Shown in pieces: positions 25,705 through 38,300 of a DNA stretch of 64,000 bases. Where the stretch lies: the NCBI RefSeq assembly GCF_031877795.1, contig NC_133933.1, positions 94,323,552 to 94,387,551 on the forward strand, written 5' to 3'. The DNA comes from Strix aluco. Lineage: Eukaryota > Chordata > Aves > Strigiformes > Strigidae. How positions within the stretch are numbered: position 1 is the stretch's first letter; the number at the start of each line of letters is the position of its first letter. Made by a program: the position numbers and the translations under genes. The notes under the pieces were generated by a model that was given only the letters and a program-made list of their open reading frames with translations, searched no databases and had not been told where the DNA came from.

Positions 25705-27984
25705 CTACACCATATCCCCAAGCGCTATGTCAACCCTACTCTTAAACACCTCCAGGGATGGGGACTCCACCACTGCCCTGGGCAGCGCATTCCAACGCCT
25801 AACAACCTGTTCTGTAAAGAAATGCTTCCTAATATCTAGTCTAAACCTTCCCTGGTGTAACTTGAGGCCATTACCTCTTGTCCTATCACTTGTTACTTGG
25901 TTGAAGAGACTCATCCCCAGCTCTCTGCAACCTCCTTTCAGGTAGCTGTAGAGGGCAATGAGGTCTCCCCTCAGCCTCCTCTTCTCCAGACTAAACAACC
26001 CCAGTTCCCTCAGCCGCTCCTCGTACGACATGTGCTCCAGACCCTTCACCAGCTTCGTTGCCCTTCTCTGGACACGCTCGAGTAATTCAATGTCCTTTTT
26101 GTAGTGAGGGGCCCAAAACTGAACACAGTAATCGAGGTGCAGCCTCACCAGTGCCGAGTACAGGGGTAAGATCACTTCCCTGTCCCTGCTGGCCACACTA
26201 TTTCTGATGCAAGCCAGGATGCCATTGGCCTTCTTGGCCACCTGGGCACACTTCTGGCTCCTGTTCAGCTGGCTGTCAATCAACACCCCCAGGTCCCTCT
26301 CTGACTGGTAGCTCTCCAGCCACTCCTCCCCAAGCCTGTAGTGCTGTTGGGGGTTGTTGTGGCCGAAGTGTAGCACCCGGCATTTGGCCTTATTGAAACT
26401 CATCCAGTTGGCCTTAGCCCATCGCTCCAGCCTGTCCAGATCTCTCTGCAGAGCCTCCCTACCCTCGAGCAGATCAACACTCCCACCCAACTTGGTGTCA
26501 TCTGCAAACTTACTGAGGGTGCACTCGATCCCCTCGTCTAGATCATCAATAAAGATGTTAAACAGGAGTGGCCCCAAAACCGAGCCCTGGGGGACACCAC
26601 TCATGACTGGCCGCCAAATGGATTTAACTCCTTTAACCACAACTCTTTGGGCCCGGCCATCCAGCCAGTTTTTTACCCAGCGAAGCGTGTGCCCATCCAA
26701 GCCGCGAGCAGCCAGTTTCGCCAGGAGAATGCTGTGGGAAACGGTGTCAAAGGCCTTACTAAAGTCAAGGTAAACAACATCCACAGCCTTTCCCTCATCC
26801 AATAAGCAGGTTGCCCTGTCGTAGAAGGAGATCAGGTTTGTCAAGCGGGACCTGCCTTTCATAAACCCATGCTGACTGGGCCTGATCATCTGGTTGTCCT
26901 GCATGTGTTGTATGATGGTACTCAGGATGAGCTGCTCCATCAGCTTCCCAGGCACCGAAGTCAAGCTGACAGGCCTGTAATTTCCCGGATCAGCCTTCTG
27001 ACCCTTCTTATATGTGGGTGTCACATTGGCCAATTTCCAATCTGTCTGGACGTCCCCGGTGAGCCAGGACTGCTGGTAAATGATGGAAAGCAGCTTGGCG
27101 AGCACCCCAGCCCGCTCCTTCAGCACTCTCGGGTGTATCCCATCTGGTCCCATAGACTTGTGTATGTCTATGTGATGCAATAGGTCACTGACTATCTCCT
27201 CCTGGATTGCGGGGAGGTTGTTCTCCCAGTCTCTGTCTTCTGGCTGAGAAGGCTGGATTCCCTCAATACAGCTAGTCTTGCTATTAAAGACTGAGGCAAA
27301 GAAGGCATTAAGCATCTCAGCCTTTTCCTCATCACTCGTTGCCATGTTTCCTCCCGCATCCAGCAGGGGATGGAGACTCTCCCTGGTCTTTCTTTTGCTG
27401 CTCACATACTTATAGAAACATTTCTTGTTATCCTTGACTGCTGAAGCCCGATTAATTTCCAGCTGGACTTTAGACCTCCTGATTTCCCCCCTGCATAGCC
27501 TCACAGCATCTTTGTAATCATTGTGAGTCGCTAGCCCCTTCTTCCAAAGGCTGTAAACTCTCCTTTTCTCCCTGAGTTGCAGCCAAAGCTCCCTGTTTAG
27601 CCAGGGTGGTCTTCTCTGTCGCCAGCTTCTCTTACAGCACCTGGGGACAGCCAGATCCTGTGCCATCGCAAATTCCTTCTCAAAGAGTGTCCAGCCTTCC
27701 TGGACCCCTATACCCTTCAGGATCGTCTCCCAAGGGATCCTGTCAAGCAGGTGCCCAAACAAGACAAAGTCAGCCCTTTGGAAGTCCAGGATGTCAGTGC
27801 TGCTACCCCCTCTCCTGGCCTCCCTAACAATAGAGAACTCTATTATTTCATGATCACTGTGCCCTAGTCGGCCTCCAACTGCCACATCATCCACCAGTCC
27901 TTCTCTGTTCACAAAGAGGAGGTCCAGCAGGGCACCTTCTCTGGTCAGTTCACTCACCAGCTGTGTCAGGAAGTTATCTGCCAC
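25705..27984 (-). CDS. CR1 copy C ORF2, RT-containing open part (759 codons)
   Basis: This open frame encodes the end of the APE endonuclease, the reverse transcriptase and the C-terminal domain of CR1. The endonuclease SDH motif is at residues 43-45. RT blocks follow: [37 protein letters not shown] near residue 408, GVPQGS near 463 and the catalytic FADD at about 493-496, all with key residues intact. The C-terminal part has [26 protein letters not shown] and [14 protein letters not shown], ending just before the 3'UTR with TAG at 25705-25707. The first codon counted is a GTG directly after a TAA stop, so this is not a natural start. It is the downstream part of one ORF2 split by that stop. 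No host function is expected. Confidence 0.93.
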   Translation of the reverse strand: MADNFLTQLVSELTREGALLDLLFVNREGLVDDVAVGGRLGHSDHEIIEFSIVREARRGGSSTDILDFQRADFVLFGHLLDRIPWETILKGIGVQEGWTLFEKEFAMAQDLAVPRCCKRSWRQRRPPWLNRELWLQLREKRRVYSLWKKGLATHNDYKDAVRLCRGEIRRSKVQLEINRASAVKDNKKCFYKYVSSKRKTRESLHPLLDAGGNMATSDEEKAEMLNAFFASVFNSKTSCIEGIQPSQPEDRDWENNLPAIQEEIVSDLLHHIDIHKSMGPDGIHPRVLKERAGVLAKLLSIIYQQSWLTGDVQTDWKLANVTPTYKKGQKADPGNYRPVSLTSVPGKLMEQLILSTIIQHMQDNQMIRPSQHGFMKGRSRLTNLISFYDRATCLLDEGKAVDVVYLDFSKAFDTVSHSILLAKLAARGLDGHTLRWVKNWLDGRAQRVVVKGVKSIWRPVMSGVPQGSVLGPLLFNIFIDDLDEGIECTLSKFADDTKLGGSVDLLEGREALQRDLDRLERWAKANWMSFNKAKCRVLHFGHNNPQQHYRLGEEWLESYQSERDLGVLIDSQLNRSQKCAQVAKKANGILACIRNSVASRDREVILPLYSALVRLHLDYCVQFWAPHYKKDIELLERVQRRATKLVKGLEHMSYEERLRELGLFSLEKRRLRGDLIALYSYLKGGCRELGMSLFNQVTSDRTRGNGLKLHQGRFRLDIRKHFFTEQVVRRWNALPRAVVESPSLEVFKSRVDIALGDMV

Positions 27985-27987
27985 ACA

Positions 27988-28503
27988 TTACAGGAATCTC
28001 TGGGACTGGTCCCACTCTGCTGTGTTGTATTTCCAGCAGATGTCTGGGAAGTTAAAGTCTCCCACAAGAACAAGGGCAAGCGATCGTGAGATTTCACCTA
28101 AATGCCTATAGAATATTTCATCCACCTCTCTGTCCTGGGTGGGTGGCCTATAGTAGACTCCCACTATGACATCTGCCCTGTTGGCCTTCCCCCTGATTCT
28201 AATGCAAAGACACTCCACCCTGTCTTCACTACGCTTGTACTCAAAGCAATCATAACAGTCCCTAACATACAGCGCCACCCCACCGCCTCTCCTTCCTTGC
28301 CTATCCTTCCTAAAGAGCTTGTAGCCATCAATTGGTGCACTCCAGTCATGGGAGACATCCCACCATGTTTCTGTGATAGCCACTACATCATAATTTTCCT
28401 GCTGCATCATGGCTTCAAGCTCCTCCTGTTTGTTACCCATGCTGTGTGCATTGGTATAGATGCACTTCAGATGGGCTGATGTTTTGCCCCCTTCCCCCTT
28501 CAA
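27988..28503 (-). pseudogene. CR1 copy C ORF2, endonuclease part, ended by a premature TAA
   Basis: This is the upstream part of the same reading frame. It holds the APE-type endonuclease that nicks target DNA to prime reverse transcription. Visible catalytic motifs are TNAHS (N18), ITETWW (E45), VYYRP (Y118) and VGDFNF (D149, N151), with the SDH motif lying past the stop. It ends at TAA (27990-27988), where copy B has a Glu codon (FLECVE). The usual ORF2 ATG is TTG here, seen by comparison with the ATG at 54084 in copy D. The same TAA occurs in copy D. Confidence 0.9.
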
Positions 28504-29599
28504 ATCTAGTTTAAAGCTCTGTCAATGAGCCCAGCTACCTCCTGCCCCAAGATCCTATTTCCCCTCTGGGACAGGTGCATCCTATCTAATGCCAAAATTT
28601 CTGGCATCCTGTATACCAACCCATGATTGAAAAATCCGAAGCCCTTGGTGGTAGCACCAGTCTTTGAGCCACAAGTTCATCTGTTGAGTTCTGTATTCTT
28701 CTTCATCCATCCCCGCAATTGAAGGGATAGAAGAGAACACAATTTGTGCCCCTGACCCCTTAATCAGTTTCCCCAAGGACCTGAAATCTCTCTTCATTGA
28801 TTTAGGACTTCTCCTGGTAATGTTGTTGCTACCTACCTAAAAAACCAGGAGAGCATAGTAGTCCTTGGGTCTCAGTGGAGTGGGGAGTTTTGCCGTGAGT
28901 TCCTCTACCCGGGCCCTAGGGAGGCAGCAGACTTCCCTATGAAGTGGGCCAGGTCTGCATATTGGGCCTTAGACACCCCTCAGAATGGAGTCACCCAGTA
29001 CAATGACTCTTCTGGGGTTCTTTTTAGAATTGGTTTTAATACCTGGTCCAGAACGACCTGGCCTTGGTGGACCTTAGTCTTCCTCCTTGTTTGTCTCATT
29101 TTCTTCCTCTTTCTCTTCTTCATTCAAAAGTTCCAGGGCCCTAATCTATTGAAAGGGACACCATGGAGGGTGTGGGAGGTTGGGAGAGGATTTTCCTGCC
29201 TCCATGAGCAGGGACCTGTTTCCAGCCTCCCCCATCTCTTAGGTCCCCTCCTTCTGCCTGGTAGCAAGAGGATGAGGGATTACCTGCTTTGTTTGGAGCC
29301 TCCATTTGCTCCTGTTGCTTCATGGGTCCCAGGATGCTACTCCACCAGTCAATTTCCCTTTCACACTCCCTAATACTTCTTAATCTTTTGACCTCTTCTT
29401 TGAGTTCTGCCACCAGGCTGAGCAGGTCATCCAGCTGATCGCTGCGCACACAGGTGCTTTCACTGCTGCCCTCCAGTAGGATTGAGAGGGTCAGGCACTC
29501 CCTGCAGCCTGGGACCTGGACGGCTGCATGTTTTCATGGCAGATCCATCTGGGTCGCCATGTTCTTTCTGGTGGTGGTTTTGAAGCGAGTGGAAACCAT
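28504..29599 (-). pseudogene. CR1 copy C ORF1 remnant (zinc-finger/coiled coil and SGNH esterase)
   Basis: The ORF1 ATG at 29599 opens MVSTRFKTTTRKNMATQ and meets a TGA after about 21 codons. The same frame family then shows a Cys-rich CRECLTL block and the coiled coil DQLDDLLSLVAELKEEV followed by KRLRSIRECEREIDWW (within 29449-29141), stopping at TAG near 29143. Farther on, the SGNH block I motif (VLGDSIL) is readable near 29000. The block GSGAQIVFSSIPS lies within 28797-28582, after which a one-base insertion in a G run shifts the frame. The family role is RNA binding and RNP assembly. This copy cannot make the full protein. Confidence 0.85.
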
Positions 29600-29640
29600 G
29601 GTTCAGTCTACTCGTGGAGGACGATAAGATGAGGAAGAAG

Positions 29641-32600
29641 AGAAATTCTTACCTGAAGACACTCTCCAGAAGGGACAAGCCATGTCTTTCCAAGCCACAG
29701 AGGGCACATGGAGACAGTCTGTGATTAAGTACCATCACAGTCCAACTACTATCTCACTTCATGGTTTTAACTGGCAGATCTGCATATGGACCAGGTAAAG
29801 TCATTTGGCTTCAGGTATTTAGGAAGTTGATGTCCTCATGATCTTAAAAAAGTCTGAGCATTTTCCAACCATTCCTCTCTTTCACCTCTGCTCTGCAAGA
29901 TCCTATAGCACAGCCCTCCCACTTAAGTGTTCAGCCTGTTCCTCAAAAGACAGCAGAAAAGATGTGTCTATAGGAGCAAACTTGGGGCAAGACTCAAGTC
30001 ACAGGGATGAATTTTCCAAGAGAACTTAGCAATCAGAGCATCATAGTCACTTGAATCTCAGTTTGTCTACTTCCTGAGACAACAGGTAAAACAATCCCCA
30101 AACTGCATTAGTTGTTCTCTAAATCACAATGTCCTGGAATTATTTCAGTGTGTGTGTGTATAATTATATAAGACATATAAATTTGAAACACATGTAAGGA
30201 AAGCAAATTCATGTCAAAATTTGATGAGAAAATCATATTCACATTGGTGAGGGAATTTTCAAGGATGTTTAGCTGTAGTGCAAGATGAGCCTTAGGACTT
30301 ACTAGGGTCTCTGGATGATATGAAAGTCTAAAAATCTGACATAAATCACACCATTAGATGAGTATACTAATCTAATTTTACTAAGAAAGCACTAACAACT
30401 GGGTTTAGCAGCTCATTGTTTTAAACATCGTTTCTAGTGATGAGTCAGAAGAATTATGAGACAAATTATGATCTGCTAGCACAGAACAGAAAGTAAGTGA
30501 ATCACCTGCTCTCTCCAAGCCTTCCTCCACCCTCATGAATAAAAAAGTATCATTGATGTGACATGATCATAAGCAGAATGTACTTGAGGTATTTCAAGAT
30601 AATCGAGGCACAGTGTCCAAAGAAAGCATGTCTAAGTTGTTTTCCTTTGGCGTAGATTCAAAATTTACAAAAGGCTTGGGAAAAACATCCTCTGCCTCCT
30701 GCTGCTGTGTGTTAAGCTCTTTACTTGTAAAAACAACGCATTACTTTGCGCCTGTGTTGCTCCGAAGTTCAGGACAAACTTGTTTTACTCTCCAGGAATA
30801 TGAATAGTTTAGCCAGAGAAATCACCTGCTTTAAGTATTGCATATACCTTTCTGAGCTCTCAGCTACCTTCAGATATTTCATGCGCAGCTCCCACTGAAG
30901 CCCATTACAGTTCCATACTCAGAACCAGACCTTGGGAAGTTCAGCTCTTTTGAGGAGGGTAATGTAAGGTGGCCAGCTGGAAAAAAAAGGGAGGAATGGA
31001 GCAGCTGCACACCTGCATCACTCAAATGCCTGCTTACAAACACTGCTGTGTACTCCAAAGAGCTCAGCTCCTGTAGAGGATAAATATTTGTTACAGTTAA
31101 CAGACATCTTTGCATAAAATTAACACATTTGGAAGCATGTGAAAGAAAATAAATTAAAGAGAAGCAGTACAGTGTTTACATTACTTTGATACAAATACTT
31201 CAAAGTAAACTAGCCACAGCCCTTAAGCCTTACTGGGCCAGAGCATCCCTCAGAGGTTTCTGCAAAGTCTCTTGCACAGATCTTTTTATTAATTTATTTA
31301 TTAAAAGAAAGCTCATGATCTGCTTCACTGCTGTCCTCCTCCACAGGGAGTTTGCTATGAGCACAGGTGCTGTGATGGCTGAGGGACTGGGCACACCTGA
31401 CTGTCCTCAGGAAAGATGGACTTTGACAAGCAACCTTGGGCAGAGGCCAGTGATGTTCAAAGGGGCATGGATTCCAGCAGAAAGTCTACTTCTGGTACAA
31501 TCTGAAGCACCTGGGATGCTTTCATCCTCCTTCACCACAGTCTTTTCACAACCTCATTCTTGGTCACTAAATAGGATTTAATTTTTTTAATTATTTTTGT
31601 ACCAGAGTTCTGTCCTGTATTACTTTTTTAATATTTTCTTGAAGAATTGTTATGTCAAAAAACAAAGTATCTCTTTGTGTTGTTGCTCTTGAAAGAGGCA
31701 GTCTCACTGGCAGAGTAAATTCTTTTGCATTTGTGTATTGCCACAGTTAGACTTCTTGTACACAAAGCAATGCATTTAAAGACAACTCGGGTATCTTTGC
31801 ATTAAACTGGAAGCTTTTGCCCAGTTTAGCACGCAGTATTTAGCTGTCTGAAGAAGAATTCTTAGGCCTGTCTCAACTCACCTCATTTAAAAATCTCTTT
31901 CCTAGCAGAGCTAGGAAGTTGAGTACTTTGTGCCTAGAAGGTGCTATTTATTCCGTGTTAAGTACTGAAGGAGAAGGCTCAGGTGTTTGGGGGATTTGTT
32001 ACACTATTCCAAAAGCTTTGATGCTGTTACAGCAGTAAGTGTTATTGGGGAGCTAACAAAGAAAGTGCAGCATACCAGTCTGCACAGCACTACCATTATT
32101 TATTTTGCAGTAGCATTTGGATGCTCCTGACAGAGAATAGCATCCCAATGTGCCAGGCAATGTGGAAATACAGAATGAAGCTACTCCGTACTCAAGAAGT
32201 TCACAATAAGAGATGATAGCATGTTTCTAAACCCATTGTTCCTAATGTATGTAGAACACCTAACTATTCCTACAATACTTTATTGTTGAGTCATAAAGTT
32301 ATCAGCTGACCTTCACAAACTCCTCATTTTTGCAGTATTCACAAGTTTTACTTCATACTATCCACTAGTAAAAACAAAGTTGTAAATGAAATCAGGGTAA
32401 GTATAGTGCCTTTTTCCTCCCTTTTTCAAAGGCAGTTCTACGTGTTACTACATTGTGCTACCAGGAAACTGGCAACTGATGGGCTAAAAAGAACTCCCAT
32501 GAGTGTCTAGTAAAAATTACACAGTAGAACATTTTCCCTGTCACCGCTAGAGCTCTGCCTCATCAAGAAAATCTAAATTATCTCTGCCAAGAGTGATTTA

Positions 32601-35260
32601 TCCCCAGGGCTCAAGGAAATACCTCTGAAACTCCTTTCCTCCTTGCTCCCAGGTCACACTGCTGGTCAGGCATTTTTGTGATTTGTGATTTTGGAATTAG
32701 GATGGAACATTAGTCCTCCCCTGTAAACAGTCTGGTTTATGTCACTTTGTCTGTACAAAACAGCCACAAAGCCAGGATAACTGGCCACAAAAGGATCACT
32801 GGCAGCATAGAGAGACCCTCCAACATCCCAAACTGTTCCTTTGCCAGCCCACAGACAGTGCCATGGCCCCAGATCCAGGAAGGCCAGAGCTATTACACGA
32901 TGTCCAACATGGCCTCCTCCACTCTGATGGCTCTTGAGAGTTGCGAGGCATTGGTATAACACAGAAGCCTCTCTCCTTTACAGCCCAGCAAACGGACAAT
33001 CCAGGACAAAAGCAACACTGGGTCTTAAGTCACCTTTCACAGAGGTGCCCTTGCTCCCCACTTGAATTTGAAGATGGAGACCCTTTCACATTACAGAAAC
33101 AGGACATGACACCTGAACCATGCAGTAACCATAACGACAGCCTTTCACAAAGCATAAACAACCACTCTCCTGTTACCAAATTTTATTGTCTCTTGGTAAT
33201 TATCCTGTCCGGTGTTTTGACAAGAAAATTCAAGAATATCCCAGTCCCTTGCTCTTTTTCTCTGAAGGCATACCATCAGAGACAGAGCTACAGAGATTTT
33301 AAGGAGAAAGAAGTGTCAAAATATTGGCAGCATCCTCGTGCTGAAGAAGAAATAAAAACAAAGTGAAGGCAGGGGAGTATTCTGTGCTAAACTATTCACC
33401 CAGGATAGGCTTGTGTCTGACTGTTTTACAAGTTATGAATTCTAAAGCTACTCACAAGACTTAATAGATGCTAAAAATTGCCATGCTAACCTATGTTATC
33501 ATTCCTGTTATCAAAAGTGTTTATTGCAAAACTTACTGCAATAATTAGTTCTAAAACATTAGATTCTATTTATTTTATCTAAAAAAATCAGTGACTGAAA
33601 TAGAAATAGCTTTTAATTAGCATTATTTGTTAAAGCCTGCACACGAGATAAAACTGAAATTAGTTTCCAGCAAGAACTGCTTGTCCGACCCCACCTGTAT
33701 ATAGACAGAATGTGTTTTCACACATATATAAAATCTGAAGAATTTTAAAATTTTAAAATGTAATATATGTGTGCGCATATATATTTGCATATACATATAA
33801 AAATTGAAAATGTATAAAATGAACTTTATTTATTTGTGTCATTATGAGGTGAAGATATGAAGAACAAAAGGGTATGGGGATGTTTCCCCTTGTCTTTTAA
33901 AGGTTGTGAGAGCAATTCACAAGATGACTAAGTTGTGTGTACATCTCCAGTTTACCTTGTATTCTTCATGCACTTAAACTGCAAAGCTCAGATCAGCACA
34001 TGCTAAATTTTGACTGACACAGAAAAGACATTAAAACCAACCCTGAGGTGCAAACATTGTGTGTCCAGGAAGGTAAGAGGATGAAATTCGTGTCCTTTTA
34101 GCTGGAGGGTGGGACACTGCTCAATCAGGACAACGCAGGCTACGGCAGTACCATCTGCCTTGATAAACTGAAATTACAGTCGGAAGTAAACCCTCTGTGT
34201 GCAATCCAACTGTACCTGCAACAGTGAAATGAGGGGGACACATAGAGGACTGGCAGTTTCAGGTCCGAGACTTCTGCACCCTGAGATAAGGATGTGGCAG
34301 GTTGTGAGGGGAGAGAGTGGCTGAAACACCTTGCCCTAAGAGCTGGCTGTATAATAACACTGGGGTTTCTGCTTGGAGCATTGCTCCTGTTACTAGGAGC
34401 AGTGGGGACATCTGCAATGGTGTAAGCTTAAGCCGGATGCTTATGGAGGGAGTTTATTTATTCTGATGTAGTTTTAAAACTTATTTAATTGTTAGGATCT
34501 TTACTCCTTATTTTCACTGTTTCTAAACAATTATTTTCCTATGGATTTCATCATGCTCCCAAATTCATGCACAGCTTATGTTCTACTTTCTGATGCAAAA
34601 GAAAATCTTAAGACTATTATATTCCTTTGGAAAGATGAACATTTAGGACTAAATTGAAAAGGAGAAGAATGCACCCAACATTTTCTCCTGAATCAGACAA
34701 AAGGCTTTTTGCACAGGAGACAAAACTCTCCAAGCAGGTGGCTTTCCAAAGAAACTTATTCATTCAGGAATTAGGCAATATCACAAAGCTAATCAACCTT
34801 CTGCTTTAAGTACAAGGTGGTTTACCTTGCTTATGACTTCTCTCAGAAACATAAGGCAAGACAGTGCATACACTGTCTCTCAGCCAGTGTATGCGCTTCC
34901 CTCGGGAGGGGAGAACAAGCGCTTCATGCATTACTGGAAGGCACAGAGTCCAACTTAAAAATTATGGGAAGAAAATGTATAGCACATTCTAGTATTGATA
35001 TTTTCTGGTGACCTAGATTAAATGTTGATGTGTAAATTAGCTGTGGCTCCAACAGTGCAAAACCCTGAATAAACCTAAAAAACCTGAAACTTCTGAAAGA
35101 AACCATATCTTCCTCTACTTCAGCATCACTAATGTTGCCACATCATTCTTCCATGAGGGCAAAAAGGACTGTCATTACAGGAGATTTTTGGCTTTACCAC
35201 ATTTCTTTCTTAAACAGTTTGTTCTGTCAAAGATCTTCCCTTTTCTACTTCTCCCCTTCA
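29641..35260. other. AT-rich intergenic sequence
   Basis: No gene is supported. The patch at about 32660-33370 has several open frames in both directions (98, 70 and 141 codons) but none has a recognised motif or consistent ATG start. Bases 33715-33800 hold an AT-rich low-complexity stretch of TATA/ACATAT units. The remainder looks unique. Confidence 0.45.
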
Positions 35261-35264
35261 CATG

Positions 35265-35330
35265 GCAGAATAATGGAATATTAGACTGGGAGGGCCCTCA
35301 GTAGCTTTTCTCTACTATTCATTGGTCTCT
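35265..35330 (-). repeat. Possible old LINE 3'-end fragment
   Basis: The string GGAATATTAGACTGGGAGGG, followed by a CCTCAGTAG-like stretch, recalls the amniote CR1/L3 tail motif (…ATAGAAT…TTGGAAGGGACCTCAGGAGG…) read in reverse. The match is short and diverged. It could be chance. Confidence 0.3.
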
Positions 35331-38300
35331 TTGCACTGAACACTGCCTCTGCAAATTTCTGTGTTTACAGTGTCTAGTGTATAACAACAGTGTTGAAAGC
35401 ATAATAATGAAGAAATATGTGAAGCCAATATATTTCTGTGACCACAATTTCTTGAACTGTCATGAATAATGATCTCAATAACTACTATTATTTTGAGGGA
35501 GAAGATTTTTGCCCATTAATTTGATTTACATTAACCGGTTGTTGTTTGCTCCAATTTTCCTTCTAAACCACAGAGGAGACATACAGTTTTCTGTGAACTA
35601 TTACACAACTTGTATACAAACAAACCTAGAATTGCTGTGGTGGAGGTGGTGCTTCACATCTATATCCAAAACCTTTTGGATATCCTACATTCTATATCAA
35701 CTGCTAAATAATAAGAACAGTTTGTATAGCTCTCTACAGTGACTAATACTCAGTTTTGAGTCTTCTCCTGCCAGTTAAAATGACGATTCTAGCTGGTGAA
35801 AGCACCAGTACCATCTACTCTAAGCTGGTGCACCACAGCATCATCTGTGTACGTTTGAAATAGGTCACATCAATTCACGTTACTCAGTGTCATTTATCAA
35901 GTCCTATCTGCTCTCTCTGTGATTTTCATCAGAAAAATTGCTAAAACTACAAAATCTAGAGAGCTTTATTAAGAACAACAGTAACCCCTACTGGATTGTG
36001 ACTGTCTCCCTGGAAACCTAGGAGATAAAACACCTTGTACTGCTTTGTGTAAAAGGCATAGCCCGCATAACTACGATGAAGAACAAGTCATTCCTCTGCT
36101 TGCAATAAACTTCAGTGTCATCATTTCCTGGATTAAATTGGAAATCCTGCAGAATTTACACTCAAGATTGCTGAAAGACATCTGTTCCTTGCAAATTCAA
36201 ATTCAGAGCATTTTTTTTTTTGTATTTACAGATAAGTTATGAAACCAGGCTTATGCCAGCTAGTTTGTTTCTGTGTTAAAAATTACAAGTAATAGAACGC
36301 ATTTCTTTATGTGCCTGAAAATAAGGGTCTTCACATATGATTACTAATGTAAACAAATTACCACAGTCTGCTGAATATATGTCCTAAACTCATCTGAGTC
36401 CTCTTCAAACATGCTGGGGTGTGTGCAGGGCTCCACGGAGGAGATACCGGAGCAGAGGTACCATAAGCTACTGTAATAGAAATCCCTTGGTCTCATTAAA
36501 CAGCATATATATCAGTATCACAAATTCAGCATTTCATTCAGCATTCTTTCTGTATATGTAGCATTTCTGAAAAATGAAGAATATGTTAGCAGAGCTATTT
36601 TCAGTGACATTTTACTATCCTGTCAGAAAAGTTCGAGCACTGTTTCTGCAAGTTTTTTTCTAGGCTATCATCTCAAAGTAAGATCTCCTTTTTCATTACT
36701 GGAAATTGGAATCTGAGAGTTCCTCTGGTCTACCACAGACGCTTTCTGGTATGCTGGAAAACTAAACAGAAAGGGACAATCAGGAAAAGGGAAAACTGAA
36801 TGAAGGTCTAACAACAGATATAACTTTATTAATTAATCTGCTTAGTGATAGACATTCAAGATTTGATTCTATGCATGACTTGTTTCATAGAAATTCTACC
36901 TTTGCTTACCAATGTGAAGTGATCAAGCTTGATCACAATACAAAGGTGATGGAAAAAAAGGCATCTGGATTAGGGATGATTAAATAAATGAGCTGGAGAA
37001 GAGGAAGGATATTCTGCATAGACAGCGTTACAGAGTTCCCAATGAATTTGAGAAACAACAGAGAGAGCAAAGACTGGGGAATTTCAAAAGCTCTTACAAG
37101 TATTTATATTGTCTCTCAAGTATATACCAGACACATGCCTTTTCACACTGAAAAGTTTTTTCCACATTTGGTTCAATTCACCTTAAAACTGTGTAGTTTT
37201 CCAAAAGGTGTTCAACAACTTTTTAAAATTAAGCCCCTTTAAAGCTACTTTGAAACCAGAACCCCAAATTGTGGCCACTTTGGAAAATCTAGGCCACTCA
37301 GCACCAATTTGTGTTAACTTGCTAATGGCCGCACTAGGTGTGCAGCAACATGAAGTATGTCTTGAGTGCTTCCCAGAGGCATACCTACTCCATTTAAGCA
37401 CTTAGATCCCCTCTCCAATGTCTGGGAAAAAACAGGCCCCTAAGCTAGCCAAGAGAATGCACTGGAGAGGCTGGTGTGCCTCGGACTCTACTCCTCTTCA
37501 ATCTCCTAGTTTTACATTATGTGTGTGTGTGTAAAATACATATATGTACATATAAAAAACATCAGAGAACAAGAATTTTTATAAGAGCTCTCTCTGAAGC
37601 TAACAAAAGCACCCACCCCTGAAAATAGGGAAACATAAAAGCACTGGGGTAAAGCCACTGACTTAAATGGATTCAAATCTGTATGTGCAGGATTTGGTTA
37701 CTGCCTGTTCATAAGTTGTTAAGGAGAATGAATGAAGACACCCACCTGAAGAAGAAAACTGTCAATATAGTAACTACTTCTTTTTCCTTCTTCGAAACAA
37801 GCTTAAATTACTCAAATGTCCCAAAGTGGTGTCAGTTCATGACTGCTTACAGTGTTCTTGCAATACATGGTATTTTTTCTTAATTTAATATTTCATTACT
37901 GTTACTTGATGCTTTTACATTGCCAGCATGCGATATACACCACATTCTGTTAAAATGTCTATGTGACATCTGATCATGTCAATTTGACAAATGAGTTCCT
38001 TATTGCATAAATGCCCATGATTTCACGTAAAGTTGCAGTGGGCTATGCCATAGATAAAATTTGTACTAGAACAAATGGAATATGTGAAGTAGACCATGGA
38101 CAGATACTAAGAGATCAGTCCTAAGATAAAATCTAGGACAGTTCAATCCGTCACATGTAAAGCCAAACATCCTTCCATGTTAGGTGTCCTAAGAATGTAA
38201 AAAAAAAAAACAGCAGCAAAACAACTCTAGACACAAGACTAACCAAGTTATCAGCTATGCTCCTGGGACCACCCCTAAAAAATCACTCCGTTTTATTAAA

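Larger units (their letters stand above)
25618..29640 (-). mobile_element. CR1 LINE copy C, nearly full length
   Basis: A minus-strand CR1 of about 4.0 kb. Reading from high to low coordinates it has the ORF1 start (ATG at 29599), a coiled coil, an esterase domain, ORF2 endonuclease (28503-27988), ORF2 RT and C-terminal domain (27984-25705), the 3'UTR and a tail of two ATTCTGTG units ending at 25618. It is the best preserved copy here. ORF1 has stops and a 1-base insertion, but ORF2 carries only one in-frame stop. Compared with copy D it lacks 216 bases between the ORF2 start and the endonuclease (join near 28486), an in-frame loss of 72 codons. The 5' end is set approximately from where ORF1-like sequence begins. 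Confidence 0.96.

Noticed and set aside
25897..28479. Plus-strand open frames opposite CR1 copy C (for example 26354-26773 and 28102-28479)
   Set aside because: They are mirror shadows of the intact CR1 ORF2 on the minus strand.
32666..33366. Cluster of open frames that might be a gene or retrocopy
   Set aside because: Frames run in both directions, lack ATG starts in good context, and show no motif or splice-bounded pattern that I recognise.
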